A stretch of 64,000 bases of DNA from Halosegnis marinus (GTDB lineage: Archaea > Halobacteriota > Halobacteria > Halobacteriales > Haloarculaceae), in the NCBI RefSeq assembly GCF_029338355.1, contig NZ_CP119802.1:496001-560000 (forward strand), in the 5' to 3' direction. The notes under the pieces were generated by a model. The model did no database searches. It saw nothing but the letters and a program-made list of their open reading frames with translations, and was not told the DNA's origin. The position numbers and the translations under genes are program-made. Of this stretch, positions 24,739 to 32,762 are shown piece by piece. Positions within the stretch are counted from its first letter, which is position 1, and every line of letters starts with the position of its first letter.

Positions 24739-26343
24739 TCAGTCGCGGTCCGCGAGCACGGCGTCGGCGGTGTGTTCGCCGGAGATGAGACACATCGGGA
24801 CGCCGATACCCGGCGTGGTGTACGACCCCGTGAAGTAGAGGCCGTCCAGTTCCTTCGAGCGGTGCGGCGGGCGGAGCAGGGCGGTCTGGCGGAGCGTGTG
24901 GGCCATCCCGAGCGCGGTCCCCTTCATCGAGTTGTACCGCTCCGTGAACTCCGAGACGGAGAACTCCTCCTCGACCACGATGCGGTCGCGGAGTTCGACG
25001 CCCGTGTTCGTCGCGAGGTCGTCGAGGACGGCCTCGCGGTACTCCTCGCGGACCTCGGGACCGTCCTCGAGGCCGGGGGCGATGGGGACGAGCACGAACA
25101 GGTTCGAGTGGCCCTCGGGGGCGACGGTGTCGTCCGTCTCCGAGGGGGCACAGACGTAGTACGCGGGGTCGTCCGGCCACGCGGGGGTGTCGAAGATGTC
25201 GTCGAAGTGCGGGTCCCAGTCGTCCGGGAGCACGAGCGTGTGGTGTGCGAGCGGGTCGATGTCCCCCTCGACGCCCATGTACAGCAGGAACGCGGAGGGC
25301 GCGTAGGTGCGCTCGTCCCAGTAGTCGGCGTCGTAGCCGCGGGCGTGTTCGGGGAGCAGTTCCTGCTCCGTGTGGGCGTAGTCGGCGTCGGAGACGACGA
25401 GGTCGAACCGCGAGCGGCCGCCGCCCGCGAGTTCGAGTTCGAACCCCTCGCGCCGGGAGATTATCTCGGCGACGGGCGCGTTCAGTTCGTAGGAGACGCC
25501 GAGCTCCCGGCCGAGTTCGACGAGCCCCGAGACGACGGCCGAGAGGCCCGTGACCTCGCCCTCCGGGTCGTCGATGAGCGTGCGCGTCTCCGGCGAGGGG
25601 TCCGCGCCCTCGGGGTAGTACACGCCCATGTTGAAATCGACGTGGCTCATCATGTTGTACAGCGCGGGCGTGTTGCGCGGCGAGCCGCCGAGGAACACGA
25701 GCGTGTACTGCATTATCTGGCGGAGCTTCGGCGTCTCGAAGTAGTCGGCCACGTAGTCGTCCATCGTCCCGATGAGCTGGAGGCCGATGGGCGCGGCCCT
25801 CATCACGTCGAGCTCCACCCAGTCGCGCAGGCGCGGGCGGTCCTCGTACACGAAGTGCTCCATCGCCGTCTCGTAGTGGGTCGCGGAGGTGTCGAGGTAC
25901 TCCCGGAGCGCGTCGCCCGCGCCGGGTTCGATGGCCTCGAACGTCTCGACGTTGGCGTCGAGGTCCGGGAGCATATCGACGTAGCGCGCGCCGTCGTGCT
26001 CGCCGAAGCCGGGGGCCTCGGCCGCGACCCCGCCGTCCGTCGCGCCCTGGTCCCCCTTGAAGAAGATGCGGTAGTGGGGGTCGAGGCGCGCGAGGTCGTA
26101 GTAGTCGGACGGCTCCCTCCCAAAGTGGCCGAAGAACCGCTCGAACACGTCCGGCATCAGGTACCACGACGGGCCCATATCGAAGCGGAAGCCGTCGCGG
26201 TGGAGCGAGGAGGCCCGGCCGCCGAGCTGCTCGTTCTTCTCGAAGACGGTGACGTTCGCCCCCGCGTCCGCGAGATAGCAGGCCGTCGACAGGCCCCCGA
26301 AGCCGCCCCCGATGACCGCCACCGGGGTTCCCGTGAGTGACAT
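24739..26343 (-). CDS. crtD: Carotenoid 3,4-desaturase / phytoene desaturase-family FAD enzyme
   Basis: A 534-residue FAD-dependent carotenoid desaturase. The N-terminal dinucleotide-binding motif is VAVIGGGFGGLSTACYLADA, with FEKNEQLGGRA following. The C-terminal FAD signature is SYTTPGIGVPMCLISGEHTA. In haloarchaea the family member directly upstream of lyeJ and cruF is CrtD, which desaturates the C3-C4 bonds during bacterioruberin formation, so context favours CrtD over the related phytoene desaturase CrtI. The two cannot be told apart with certainty by eye. It is divergent from the SDR gene with a 98-base gap holding both promoters. Confidence 0.9.
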   Translation of the reverse strand: MSLTGTPVAVIGGGFGGLSTACYLADAGANVTVFEKNEQLGGRASSLHRDGFRFDMGPSWYLMPDVFERFFGHFGREPSDYYDLARLDPHYRIFFKGDQGATDGGVAAEAPGFGEHDGARYVDMLPDLDANVETFEAIEPGAGDALREYLDTSATHYETAMEHFVYEDRPRLRDWVELDVMRAAPIGLQLIGTMDDYVADYFETPKLRQIMQYTLVFLGGSPRNTPALYNMMSHVDFNMGVYYPEGADPSPETRTLIDDPEGEVTGLSAVVSGLVELGRELGVSYELNAPVAEIISRREGFELELAGGGRSRFDLVVSDADYAHTEQELLPEHARGYDADYWDERTYAPSAFLLYMGVEGDIDPLAHHTLVLPDDWDPHFDDIFDTPAWPDDPAYYVCAPSETDDTVAPEGHSNLFVLVPIAPGLEDGPEVREEYREAVLDDLATNTGVELRDRIVVEEEFSVSEFTERYNSMKGTALGMAHTLRQTALLRPPHRSKELDGLYFTGSYTTPGIGVPMCLISGEHTADAVLADRD

Positions 26344-26441
26344 ACACGCGATAGGTGCGGACCCGTCGAAAAGCCACCGATACCCCCGCCCTCGGTCGCC
26401 GCCAGGGAAACGGCCTTCCGGGTGCCGGCCCTCGCTCCGGT

Positions 26442-27125
26442 ATGGACACGGTCGTAGTCACGGGCGCGAGTCGCGGTATCGGGGCGGCGGTGGCACGCGA
26501 GTACGGCGCGGCGGGCGACCGCGTGGTGCTGTGTGCCCGCTCCGCGGACGCGCTGGAGGCGGTGGCCGACGACGTCGAGGACGCCGGCGGCGAGGCCGTC
26601 GCCCAGCGCGCCGACGTGCGCGACGAGTACGACATGGAGCGGCTGATGGAGACGGCCGCGCGCGAGGGCGGGGCCATCGACGCCGTGTTCGCCAACGCGG
26701 GCGTCTACCACGGCGCGCCCGGCGAGACGCCCCTCGCGGACGAGGCGTACTCGGCGTTCGACGAACACCTCCGCGTCAACGGCCGGGGCGTGTTCGCCGC
26801 CGTCAGCGAGGCCGTCCCCCACCTCGCCGACGACGCGCGGGTGGTGATTCCCTCCGGCGGCATCGCCCGCGAGGCGAAGGCCGGGTTCGGTTCCTACGCC
26901 GCCTCGAAGGCGCTGGCCGAGGCGCTCGCCCGGCAGTTCGCCGCCGAACTCGACCAGGCGGTCGGGGTCGTGGACCCCGGACAGGTGACCTCCGATCTCA
27001 CGAACGGGATGCAGGGCCGCGACCCGGCGGACGTGGCCCCGATGTTCCGGTGGGCCGCGACGGCGGCCGATGACCTCGACGGCAACGTCCTCACCCTGCG
27101 CGACTGGAAGTCCGCGACCCGGTGA
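26442..27125 (+). CDS. Short-chain dehydrogenase/reductase (SDR)
   Basis: A 227-residue classical SDR. The NAD(P)-binding motif TGASRGIGAAVAREYG is at residues 7-22, the NAG motif is VFANAGVY at about 86-93, and the active-site YxxxK appears as YAASKALAEA near 153-157, with the preceding Ser in IPSGGIAR. The segment VVLCARSADAL suggests NADP preference (Arg after beta-2). The substrate cannot be deduced. ATG 26442 gives the conserved short N-terminus VVVTGAS. Its stop is immediately followed by the palindrome that precedes the ZIP-like gene. Confidence 0.9.
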   Translation: MDTVVVTGASRGIGAAVAREYGAAGDRVVLCARSADALEAVADDVEDAGGEAVAQRADVRDEYDMERLMETAAREGGAIDAVFANAGVYHGAPGETPLADEAYSAFDEHLRVNGRGVFAAVSEAVPHLADDARVVIPSGGIAREAKAGFGSYAASKALAEALARQFAAELDQAVGVVDPGQVTSDLTNGMQGRDPADVAPMFRWAATAADDLDGNVLTLRDWKSATR

Positions 27126-27136
27126 GTTACTAACTC
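27124..27136. promoter_or_regulatory. Palindromic operator-like element upstream of the ZIP-like gene (copy 1)
   Basis: GAGTTACTAACTC is a perfect inverted repeat around a central C. It begins at the stop codon of the SDR gene. Ten bases of it (GAGTTAGTAA, in reverse-complement sense) recur at 27186-27195, on the other side of the TATA region and touching the ATG of the ZIP-like gene. Two copies bracketing the promoter are what a dimeric repressor would need. A metal-dependent regulator of the DtxR/SirR type is a reasonable guess because the target looks like a metal transporter. Confidence 0.55.
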
Positions 27137-27164
27137 CGGGTGCGGCGTTCACAAACCGACGACC

Positions 27165-27177
27165 TTATTAATAATAT
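27165..27177 (+). promoter_or_regulatory. AT-rich TATA region of the ZIP-like gene
   Basis: TTATTAATAATAT stands out sharply in the GC-rich surroundings and contains the palindrome TTATTAATAA. Its centre lies about 24-27 bases before ATG 27195, right for a leaderless haloarchaeal promoter. The operator-like repeats at 27124-27136 and 27186-27195 flank it. Confidence 0.65.
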
Positions 27178-27185
27178 CGACAGTA

Positions 27186-27195
27186 GAGTTAGTAA
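27186..27195. promoter_or_regulatory. Second operator-like half-copy at the ZIP-like start
   Basis: GAGTTAGTAA repeats ten bases of the upstream palindrome and runs into the ATG at 27195. A regulator bound here would cover the predicted transcription start. The last three bases of the palindrome are not conserved (ATG instead of ACTC). Confidence 0.5.
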
Positions 27196-28049
27196 TGTCA
27201 GTCGAATCCGTCACCGTGCCCCGCGTGGGCGACGTGTCGCTCGCGGGCGTCGCCGGGACGCTCCTGTTGCTCGCGCTCACCGTCGTCGGCCTCCGGGCCG
27301 GAACCGACAAGGTGCTCGTCGTCTCGTGGGTCGCCTTCCTCGCCATGGGCGGGTTCGCCTACTTCGGCGCGCGCGCCGCCGGCACGCAGGACGCCTACCG
27401 CCTCGTGTGGGGCTACGGCCTCGCCGCGGGCGCGATGATAACCTCCGCGGCCGTCTTCCTGCTCCCGCAGGCGTTCGGCCTCGGCGGGCAGGTGGGCGGC
27501 TTCGGCGTCGCAGCCGGCATCCTCGCCGGCTACGGGGCCCACACCGTCGGGCACCGCCTCACCCATCTGGACACCTCCTTCGACGACACGGCGCTCCAGA
27601 TATCGGCCCACGCGCTCGCCGCGGGGCTCATCATCGGCGTCATCTACGCCGCGCTCCCGACGGTGGGACTGCTGCTCGGCCTCGCCATCGTCTCGCACAA
27701 GGGCCCCGCCGGCTACGCCGCCGCGCGGCGACTCCGGAAGGCCGGCAAGCCCGTCTCCGTCCTCCTGTTCCCGGCGGCCGCCGTCGGCCTGACGGCCATC
27801 CCCGTCGCGGTGCTCGACCCGACGTTCTCGACGGGGATGCAGGCCGCCGTCTTCGGCTTCGGCGCGGGCGTCTTCCTCCACGTCGCGATGGACTTCCTCC
27901 CGGAGTGCGAGACCGGCACCGAGGTGGGCGAGGTGGCCCGCCTCTCGGAGGACGCCCACGCCCTGCTCGACCGCCTCCGCGTCCACGCCGTCGCCTCCAC
28001 CCTGCTCGGGGGCCTCGCCGTGTTCGCGGCGTGGCTCGTCATCGCCTAG
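27195..28049 (+). CDS. ZIP-family-like metal transporter
   Basis: A 284-residue membrane protein with eight predicted helices, the ZIP count. The metal-site helices are recognisable but diverged. TM4 has SAHALAAGLIIGVIY (His kept from the usual HxxxD/G motif) and TM5 has SHKGPAGYAAARR, where the usual HE(x)P is HKGP. A His/Asp/Glu cluster ends TM7: GVFLHVAMDFLPECE. The long loop of many ZIPs is reduced. The expected substrate is a divalent metal (Zn, Fe or Mn), but the altered TM5 motif may change selectivity. Expression is probably metal-controlled through the flanking palindromes. Its TAG shares a CTAG with the stop of the convergent GNAT gene. Confidence 0.78.
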   Translation: MSVESVTVPRVGDVSLAGVAGTLLLLALTVVGLRAGTDKVLVVSWVAFLAMGGFAYFGARAAGTQDAYRLVWGYGLAAGAMITSAAVFLLPQAFGLGGQVGGFGVAAGILAGYGAHTVGHRLTHLDTSFDDTALQISAHALAAGLIIGVIYAALPTVGLLLGLAIVSHKGPAGYAAARRLRKAGKPVSVLLFPAAAVGLTAIPVAVLDPTFSTGMQAAVFGFGAGVFLHVAMDFLPECETGTEVGEVARLSEDAHALLDRLRVHAVASTLLGGLAVFAAWLVIA

Positions 28050-28528
28050 ACCTCCAGCTCGTACACCGCCTCCGTCGTCCCCTCGACGACCGACTCCTCG
28101 CGCTCGCCCGTCGCCCGGTAGCCGCGCGCCTCGTAGAACGCCCGCGCCGCCTCGTTCGCTTCGAGGACGACCAGCCGAACCCGGTCGGCGCCGGCCGCGC
28201 GGGCGTCGGCTTCCACGCGGTCGGCCAGCGCCGCGCCGATGCCCTCCCCCTGCCGCTCGGGCAGGACGTAGACGGCCGGGAGGTGCCACAGGCCGTCCTC
28301 GCCGGCGCGGCTGTACGCGTAGCCGACCACCCCGTCGGCCTCGGCGACGTAGGCCGCGAAGCCGTCGTCGTCGAAGTAGTCGCGGACCGCCTCGGGGTCG
28401 TACCACTCGTCGGTCAGGTCGGTCACCGTCCCGCGGCCCATTACGTCGTCGTAGGTGTCGTGCCACGTCTCGGTGCCGACGCGGGCGATGGCCTCGGCGT
28501 CGTCGGGGGTCGCGGGGCGAACGTCCAT
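28046..28528 (-). CDS. GNAT family N-acetyltransferase
   Basis: A 160-residue single-domain GNAT. The beta-4/alpha-3 acetyl-CoA loop reads LPAVYVLPERQGEGIGAALA (about 88-107, with Q-G-x-G-I-G), followed by RLVVLEANEAARAFYEARGY near 125-144, the classical C-terminal motif. ATG 28528 gives the normal N-terminus (MDVRPATPDDAEAIARVGTE). Acceptor unknown. The stop codon interlocks with that of the ZIP-like gene. Confidence 0.88.
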   Translation of the reverse strand: MDVRPATPDDAEAIARVGTETWHDTYDDVMGRGTVTDLTDEWYDPEAVRDYFDDDGFAAYVAEADGVVGYAYSRAGEDGLWHLPAVYVLPERQGEGIGAALADRVEADARAAGADRVRLVVLEANEAARAFYEARGYRATGEREESVVEGTTEAVYELEV

Positions 28529-28633
28529 GTCGCGGGCTGTGGTCGAGCCCCGAAAGAGGCTTTCGCCCCGACAGGTCAAACGAGCCTTTGAGGCTACGAC
28601 CGGGTTAAGCCGTCGCGTGACCTTTCTCCTCCC

Positions 28634-29329
28634 GTGACGACACGACGAACCCTCCTCCGCGCGGCCGGCCTGGCCGGCCTCGCGGGACTCGCCGGCTGTA
28701 CCGCCATCGGCGGCACCTCGACCCCCGACGACGACCCCGCGGTTTCGGGCCCCGCCGACGGCGGGAACGGCACGGGGGACGGTATCGAGCCCAGCGAGCT
28801 CGACGTCCCCCGCGACGCGACCCGCCGCGCGAGCATCGTCGCGAGCGACGACGCGGACGCTCTCCCCGTGACGCCGCGCGTCTCGCTCGCCGACCCCTTC
28901 GCTACCGGCGGGTCCCCGCCCGTCCTCCGCGTCGACGTGGACAACCCCGGCGACGACCCGGTGACGGTCGGCGAGTACCGCGCCGTCGTGTTCCAGTACG
29001 TCGGCAGCGACGACGGCACGTACGTCCTGCTCCCCCACTCCGAGCGCTCCACGTCGGGCGACCCGGACCGAGTGACGCCGGACTTCGCCGCGGGCGACTG
29101 CTGGACGCTCGACTCGCCGGTCGCCGTCACGATGGAGTACGGCACCGTCGAGATACCCGCGGGCGGCACCCTCACGGCCTACGTCGGCCTGTACGGCAAC
29201 CCCGAAACCGACTGTCTCCCGGCCGGCGAGTACCGCTTCGAGGCCGCGTACAACGTCGCGCCGCTGTCGAGTGCGGACGACGAGCAGCCCCCGACGTGGG
29301 GGTTCACGCTCGGCATCGAGGAACTGTAG
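28634..29329 (+). CDS. Tat-exported lipoprotein of unknown function
   Basis: A 231-residue secreted protein. It starts at GTG 28634, about 27 bases after a TTAAG element, and opens TTRRTLLRAAGLAGLAGLAG followed by Cys, a twin-arginine lipobox signal. A Thr/Gly/Asp linker follows, then a beta-rich domain (LRVDVDNPGDDPVTVGEYRA, LTAYVGLYGNPETDCLPAGE). Its fold could be immunoglobulin-like, as in other haloarchaeal surface lipoproteins. Two later cysteines (GDCWTL, TDCLP) might pair. No named family recognised. Confidence 0.72.
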   Translation: MTTRRTLLRAAGLAGLAGLAGCTAIGGTSTPDDDPAVSGPADGGNGTGDGIEPSELDVPRDATRRASIVASDDADALPVTPRVSLADPFATGGSPPVLRVDVDNPGDDPVTVGEYRAVVFQYVGSDDGTYVLLPHSERSTSGDPDRVTPDFAAGDCWTLDSPVAVTMEYGTVEIPAGGTLTAYVGLYGNPETDCLPAGEYRFEAAYNVAPLSSADDEQPPTWGFTLGIEEL

Positions 29330-29330
29330 T

Positions 29331-30092
29331 TCAGAGCCCGGTCGGGTGCGACAGGTAGGTCGTCTCGACCTCCCATCCCTCCGCGAGGTCGGCGAGCGCC
29401 CGGACGCCGAACGTCTCCGTCGCGTAGTGGCCCGCGAGGAACACCGAGATTCCGGCCTCGCGCGCCTCGTGGTACGCCGGCTGTTTCCCCTCGCCCGTTA
29501 TCAGCGCGTCCACGCCCTTCTCGCGCGCCTCGTCCAGCCAGTCCGTCCCGCTCCCGGTGAGGACGGCCACGTCCTCGATGCGCTCGGGCCCGAAGTCGAG
29601 CACCTGCACCCCGTCGCCCCCCTCTAATTCCTCCAGTCGTTCGCGCAGTTCGGCGGTCGTGTACGGCTCCGCCGCGCGGCCGCGCTGGCCGACGTGGCCC
29701 GGCCCCTCGCGGCCGAACCCCTCGACGACGTCGAGGTCCAGGTACTCGCACAGTCGTGCGGCGTTGCCGTACGCCGGGTGCGCGTCGAGCGGGACGTGGG
29801 CGGCGTACAGCGCGAGGTCGTTGTCGAGGAGGGCGCGAACCCGGTCGTACTCCTTGCCCGTCACGCGGTCGATGCCGCCCCACGACACCCCGTGGTGGAC
29901 GACGAGCACGTCCGCGCCCGCGTCGGCGGCGGCCTCGAACGTCGCGACGACGCCGTCGACGGCGAAGGCCGCGTGTTCGACCTCGGCGTCCTCGGGCCCC
30001 ACCTGGAGGCCGTTCACCGCGTAGTCCGCGCCGCGCCAGTCGGCGACGGCTAGCTCGTCGTCCAACCGGTCGGCGAACTCGGAGAGCTTCAT
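29331..30092 (-). CDS. Nif3-like dinuclear metal-centre protein
   Basis: A 253-residue Nif3/YbgI-family protein. Metal ligands expected of the dinuclear site are visible in DVLVVHHGVSWGGIDRVTGK (about 63-82), the His in YAAHVPLDAHPAYGN, and the C-terminal GHYATETFGVRALAD. Homologues form hexamers or toroids; their biochemical role is unsettled, with links to GTP cyclohydrolase-type activity and metal handling. ATG 30092 gives the family's usual N-terminus (MKLSEFADRLDDEL). Lies 24 bases downstream of agmatinase on the same strand. Confidence 0.9.
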   Translation of the reverse strand: MKLSEFADRLDDELAVADWRGADYAVNGLQVGPEDAEVEHAAFAVDGVVATFEAAADAGADVLVVHHGVSWGGIDRVTGKEYDRVRALLDNDLALYAAHVPLDAHPAYGNAARLCEYLDLDVVEGFGREGPGHVGQRGRAAEPYTTAELRERLEELEGGDGVQVLDFGPERIEDVAVLTGSGTDWLDEAREKGVDALITGEGKQPAYHEAREAGISVFLAGHYATETFGVRALADLAEGWEVETTYLSHPTGL

Positions 30093-30116
30093 ACCCGGGC
30101 TTCGGCGGCGGGGCCG

Positions 30117-30926
30117 TTAGGCGTGTCCCTCGGCGTGTGCGAACACGAACTCGCGGAGGAGTTTCCCGCCGAGCGCGGCGGCCTGCCCGTCGTCGCGGTC
30201 GTTCACCTCCACGAGGTCGAACCCGACGCACGACGGCGCGACCGCCCGGACGACGTCGCGCATCTCGCGGGGGGCGAGGCCGAACGGCTCCATCGTCCCG
30301 GTGCCGGGCGCGAACCCGGGGTCCGCGCCGTCGATGTCGACGGAGAGGTAGGCGTCGCCCGGGCGGTCGAACGTCCAGTCCGCCACCTCCTCGGGCGGGA
30401 CGACGGTCACGTCGGCCTCGGCGGCACGGGACCACTCCTCGGGCGACCCGGTGCGCGCGCCGAGTATCACCGCCTCGTCGGCGACGTCGAGCGCGTGGCG
30501 CGTCGCCGTCGCGTGCGAGAGGGGGTTGCCGTCGTACTCGGCCCGGAGGTCCAGATGTGCGTCCAGACAGACGAAGACGTCCGGGTCGGCCGCGCGGACC
30601 CCCGCGACGGAGACGGTGTGTTCCCCGCCGACGAGGAGGGGGACGACGCCGTCGGCGCGGAGGTCGGCGAGGTCGCCCTCCAGAAACGAGAGGTACTCCG
30701 CGGCGTCGTCCCAGGCGCGCACGTCGCCGGCGTCGTGCACGCCGAGGTCGGTGAAGCGGCTGTCCGTGCGGCGGTCGTAGTCGTCGAAGGTGCGGGAGAA
30801 GCGCCGGACGCGGTCGGGACCGAACCGCGCGCCGGGCTGAAAGGTGGTCGAGATATCGAGCGGCGCGCCGACGACGGCGTAGGCGGCCTCGTCGCGCGCG
30901 GCGGTCGCGCCGGGGAACGGAGCCAT
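30117..30926 (-). CDS. speB: Agmatinase (ureohydrolase family)
   Basis: A 269-residue arginase/agmatinase-family enzyme. The Mn-binding motifs are GGEHTVS (about 98-104), CLDAHLDLR (about 120-128) and SVDIDGADPGFAPGTGTMEP (about 196-215). It would hydrolyse agmatine or an aminobutylagmatine-like conjugate. In haloarchaea the agmatinase has been linked to deoxyhypusine formation on aIF5A through agmatine rather than free spermidine. The gene directly upstream (22 bases, same strand) encodes aIF5A, which strongly supports that role. ATG 30926 gives the usual family start (FPGATAARDEAAYAVVGAPL). Confidence 0.92.
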   Translation of the reverse strand: MAPFPGATAARDEAAYAVVGAPLDISTTFQPGARFGPDRVRRFSRTFDDYDRRTDSRFTDLGVHDAGDVRAWDDAAEYLSFLEGDLADLRADGVVPLLVGGEHTVSVAGVRAADPDVFVCLDAHLDLRAEYDGNPLSHATATRHALDVADEAVILGARTGSPEEWSRAAEADVTVVPPEEVADWTFDRPGDAYLSVDIDGADPGFAPGTGTMEPFGLAPREMRDVVRAVAPSCVGFDLVEVNDRDDGQAAALGGKLLREFVFAHAEGHA

Positions 30927-30948
30927 GCGTCGGCTACGCGGGCGGGGC

Positions 30949-31326
30949 TTAAACGACCTTGCGCTGCGACTCGTACTCCAGGAACTCGATCTCGTCGTCC
31001 GCGGAGACCGAGAGGTCGTCGGGGACGCGCATCGTGAACGTGTCGTACGTCTCCAGGTCCATGACCTGCATCTCGCCGCTGCCGGTCGAGACGACCTGCC
31101 CCTGCTTGCGCGTGATGATGGGGACCCAGACCTTCGCGTCGACCGGGTTCGTGAAGTTGCGCTTCTGGCCGCCGTCGAAGACGCCCTTCCCCTCGACACG
31201 GGCCTTCGCGCTGCCGTGCTTGCCGGGCTTGGACGTGCTGTACGACGTGATGACGGAGGGAACGTCCTCGATCATGACGTAGTTCCCCTCCTGGAGTTCG
31301 CGGACCTCGGTCTGCTCTCTCGCCAT
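30949..31326 (-). CDS. eif5a: Translation initiation factor aIF5A
   Basis: A 125-residue protein with the eIF5A fold. The hypusination loop [15 protein letters not shown] places the modified lysine at position 36. The N-terminal SH3-like domain and the C-terminal OB domain ([19 protein letters not shown]) are complete. The protein relieves ribosome stalling, for example on proline stretches. A GTTTATACCC element on the minus strand about 26-30 bases before ATG 31326 implies a leaderless transcript. Co-transcribed with agmatinase. Confidence 0.97.
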   Translation of the reverse strand: MAREQTEVRELQEGNYVMIEDVPSVITSYSTSKPGKHGSAKARVEGKGVFDGGQKRNFTNPVDAKVWVPIITRKQGQVVSTGSGEMQVMDLETYDTFTMRVPDDLSVSADDEIEFLEYESQRKVV

Positions 31327-31346
31327 GCCACCGGGTTCCGGCCTAG

Positions 31347-31357
31347 CGGGTATAAAC
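31347..31357 (-). promoter_or_regulatory. TATA-like promoter of the aIF5A-agmatinase operon
   Basis: On the minus strand the region reads CGTTTATACCC, a near-consensus haloarchaeal TATA box, 21-31 bases before ATG 31326. It lies in the 48-base gap to the next gene's stop at 31375. Confidence 0.6.
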
Positions 31358-31374
31358 GGTACGATAGCGCCCGG

Positions 31375-31599
31375 TCACGGCAGGCGGCCGAACAGCCAGC
31401 CCCCGGTCGTCGTCAGCACCGCGCCGACGACCGCGGGGGCGAGCGCGGCCAGCGCGCGGGCGTCCGCGGTCGACAGCGACCCGGCGGCCGCGTCGGCGAA
31501 CAGCGACAGCCCGGTGATACCGAAGCCGAGCCCCGCGAGCAGGCAGGCGACGGCGAGCAGGGCCTCCGGAGGGGAGTGGGCGGAGCGGAACGGTTCCAT
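31375..31599 (-). CDS. Small two-helix membrane protein
   Basis: A 74-residue protein with two membrane helices (about 15-38 and 50-70). ATG 31599 (MEPFRSAHSPPEALL) is preferred to an in-frame ATG 21 bases upstream because a CCTTTATCC element at about 31622-31630 lies 25-28 bases before it. The promoter overlaps the tail region of the aminotransferase gene. No family recognised. Confidence 0.65.
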   Translation of the reverse strand: MEPFRSAHSPPEALLAVACLLAGLGFGITGLSLFADAAAGSLSTADARALAALAPAVVGAVLTTTGGWLFGRLP

Positions 31600-31641
31600 G
31601 GACGGTGGGACGGTACCCACGGATAAAGGCCCGACCTAAGC

Positions 31642-32718
31642 TCAAACGCCGGCTTGAGTCTCCCGCCGGTCGAGGAAGTCGCCGACGCGCGCGAGCCCCT
31701 CCTCCAGTTCCGCGGTCGCCAGCCCGAACCCGATGCGGAAGCGGTCGGGGACGCCGAACGCGTCGCCCGGCGCGAGCAGGACCGACTCCTCCTCCACGAG
31801 CGTCACGCAGAAGTCGCGCGCGGAGTCGAACCCGTCGGGGACGGTCGGGAAGCCGTTCACGCCCGTCGGCTCGCGCCACGACAGGCCGTGCTCGGCGAGG
31901 AAGTCGCCGACGCGGGCGCGGTGGTCGGCCGCCTGTGCGCGATGTTCCGCGAGCAGTTCGGCCTCGCGCTCGATGGCCTGCTTCGCGACGTGCTGGCCGA
32001 ACGTGGACGGCGAGATGGTCGTGTAGTCCTTCCACGACGCGGCCGCCTCGACGACGTCCTCGTTCGCGGCGACCCACCCGAACCGACAGCCGGCCAGCCC
32101 GTGCGACTTCGTGACCGACGAGGTCGAGATACCGTACTCGCCGAGCGAGGCGACGGGCGGCAGGGGGTCCTCGGCGAGCAGGCGGTACACCTCGTCACAG
32201 AGCAGGTAGGTGTCGTTGTCCGCGGCGATATCGTACAGCGCGCGGACCGTTTCCTCGGGGAGGTAGCGCCCTGTCGGGTTGTTCGGGTTGTTGACGACGA
32301 GCACCTCGGTGTCGGGTCGCATCGCGTCCCGCACGGCGTCGAGGTCGAGGTCCCACGCCGGCGGGTCGAGGGGAACCGTCGTCACCTCGCCGAAGGCGTC
32401 GGGCACGGCGTGGAGCGACTGGTAGGTCGGGGTGACAGTGACCGCGTGCTCCCCCATCAGCGCCGCGAACGTGACGAAGTTCGCCTCCTGTGCGCCGCAG
32501 GCGAACAGTACCTCGTCGGGACCCCGCCCGTAGCGGTCGGCGATAGTCTCCCGGAACGCGGGGTCGCCGCCGGTGGGGATGACGTAGCCGAGTTCGCCGG
32601 GGTCGGTGTCGAACTCCGACGTGTCGCGCGACTGGATGCCCGACTCCGCGAGCATCAGGTCCGCGCCGTGCTCGTAGCGGTCGAAGAAGCGTTCGAGTTC
32701 GAACGGCTCGATGTGCAT
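31642..32718 (-). CDS. PLP-dependent class I/II aminotransferase
   Basis: A 358-residue fold-type I aminotransferase. The PLP-binding lysine is in SSVTKSHGLAGCRFGW (about 222-237), the conserved NNPNNPTG precedes it near 158-165, and the Asp that contacts the PLP nitrogen is in LLCDEVYRLL. It is shorter than AspC-like enzymes (about 390). The N-terminus begins MHIEPFELERFFDRYEHGAD and the text resembles a haloarchaeal 'capreomycidine-synthase-like' aminotransferase subgroup; the substrate is not certain. Third gene after Hsp20 and UbiB on the minus strand, 44 bases beyond UbiB. Confidence 0.88.
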   Translation of the reverse strand: MHIEPFELERFFDRYEHGADLMLAESGIQSRDTSEFDTDPGELGYVIPTGGDPAFRETIADRYGRGPDEVLFACGAQEANFVTFAALMGEHAVTVTPTYQSLHAVPDAFGEVTTVPLDPPAWDLDLDAVRDAMRPDTEVLVVNNPNNPTGRYLPEETVRALYDIAADNDTYLLCDEVYRLLAEDPLPPVASLGEYGISTSSVTKSHGLAGCRFGWVAANEDVVEAAASWKDYTTISPSTFGQHVAKQAIEREAELLAEHRAQAADHRARVGDFLAEHGLSWREPTGVNGFPTVPDGFDSARDFCVTLVEEESVLLAPGDAFGVPDRFRIGFGLATAELEEGLARVGDFLDRRETQAGV

Positions 32719-32762
32719 GTCCGGTCGTTCGACGCGGAGGGTATAGCGCTGTGGGACGCCGC

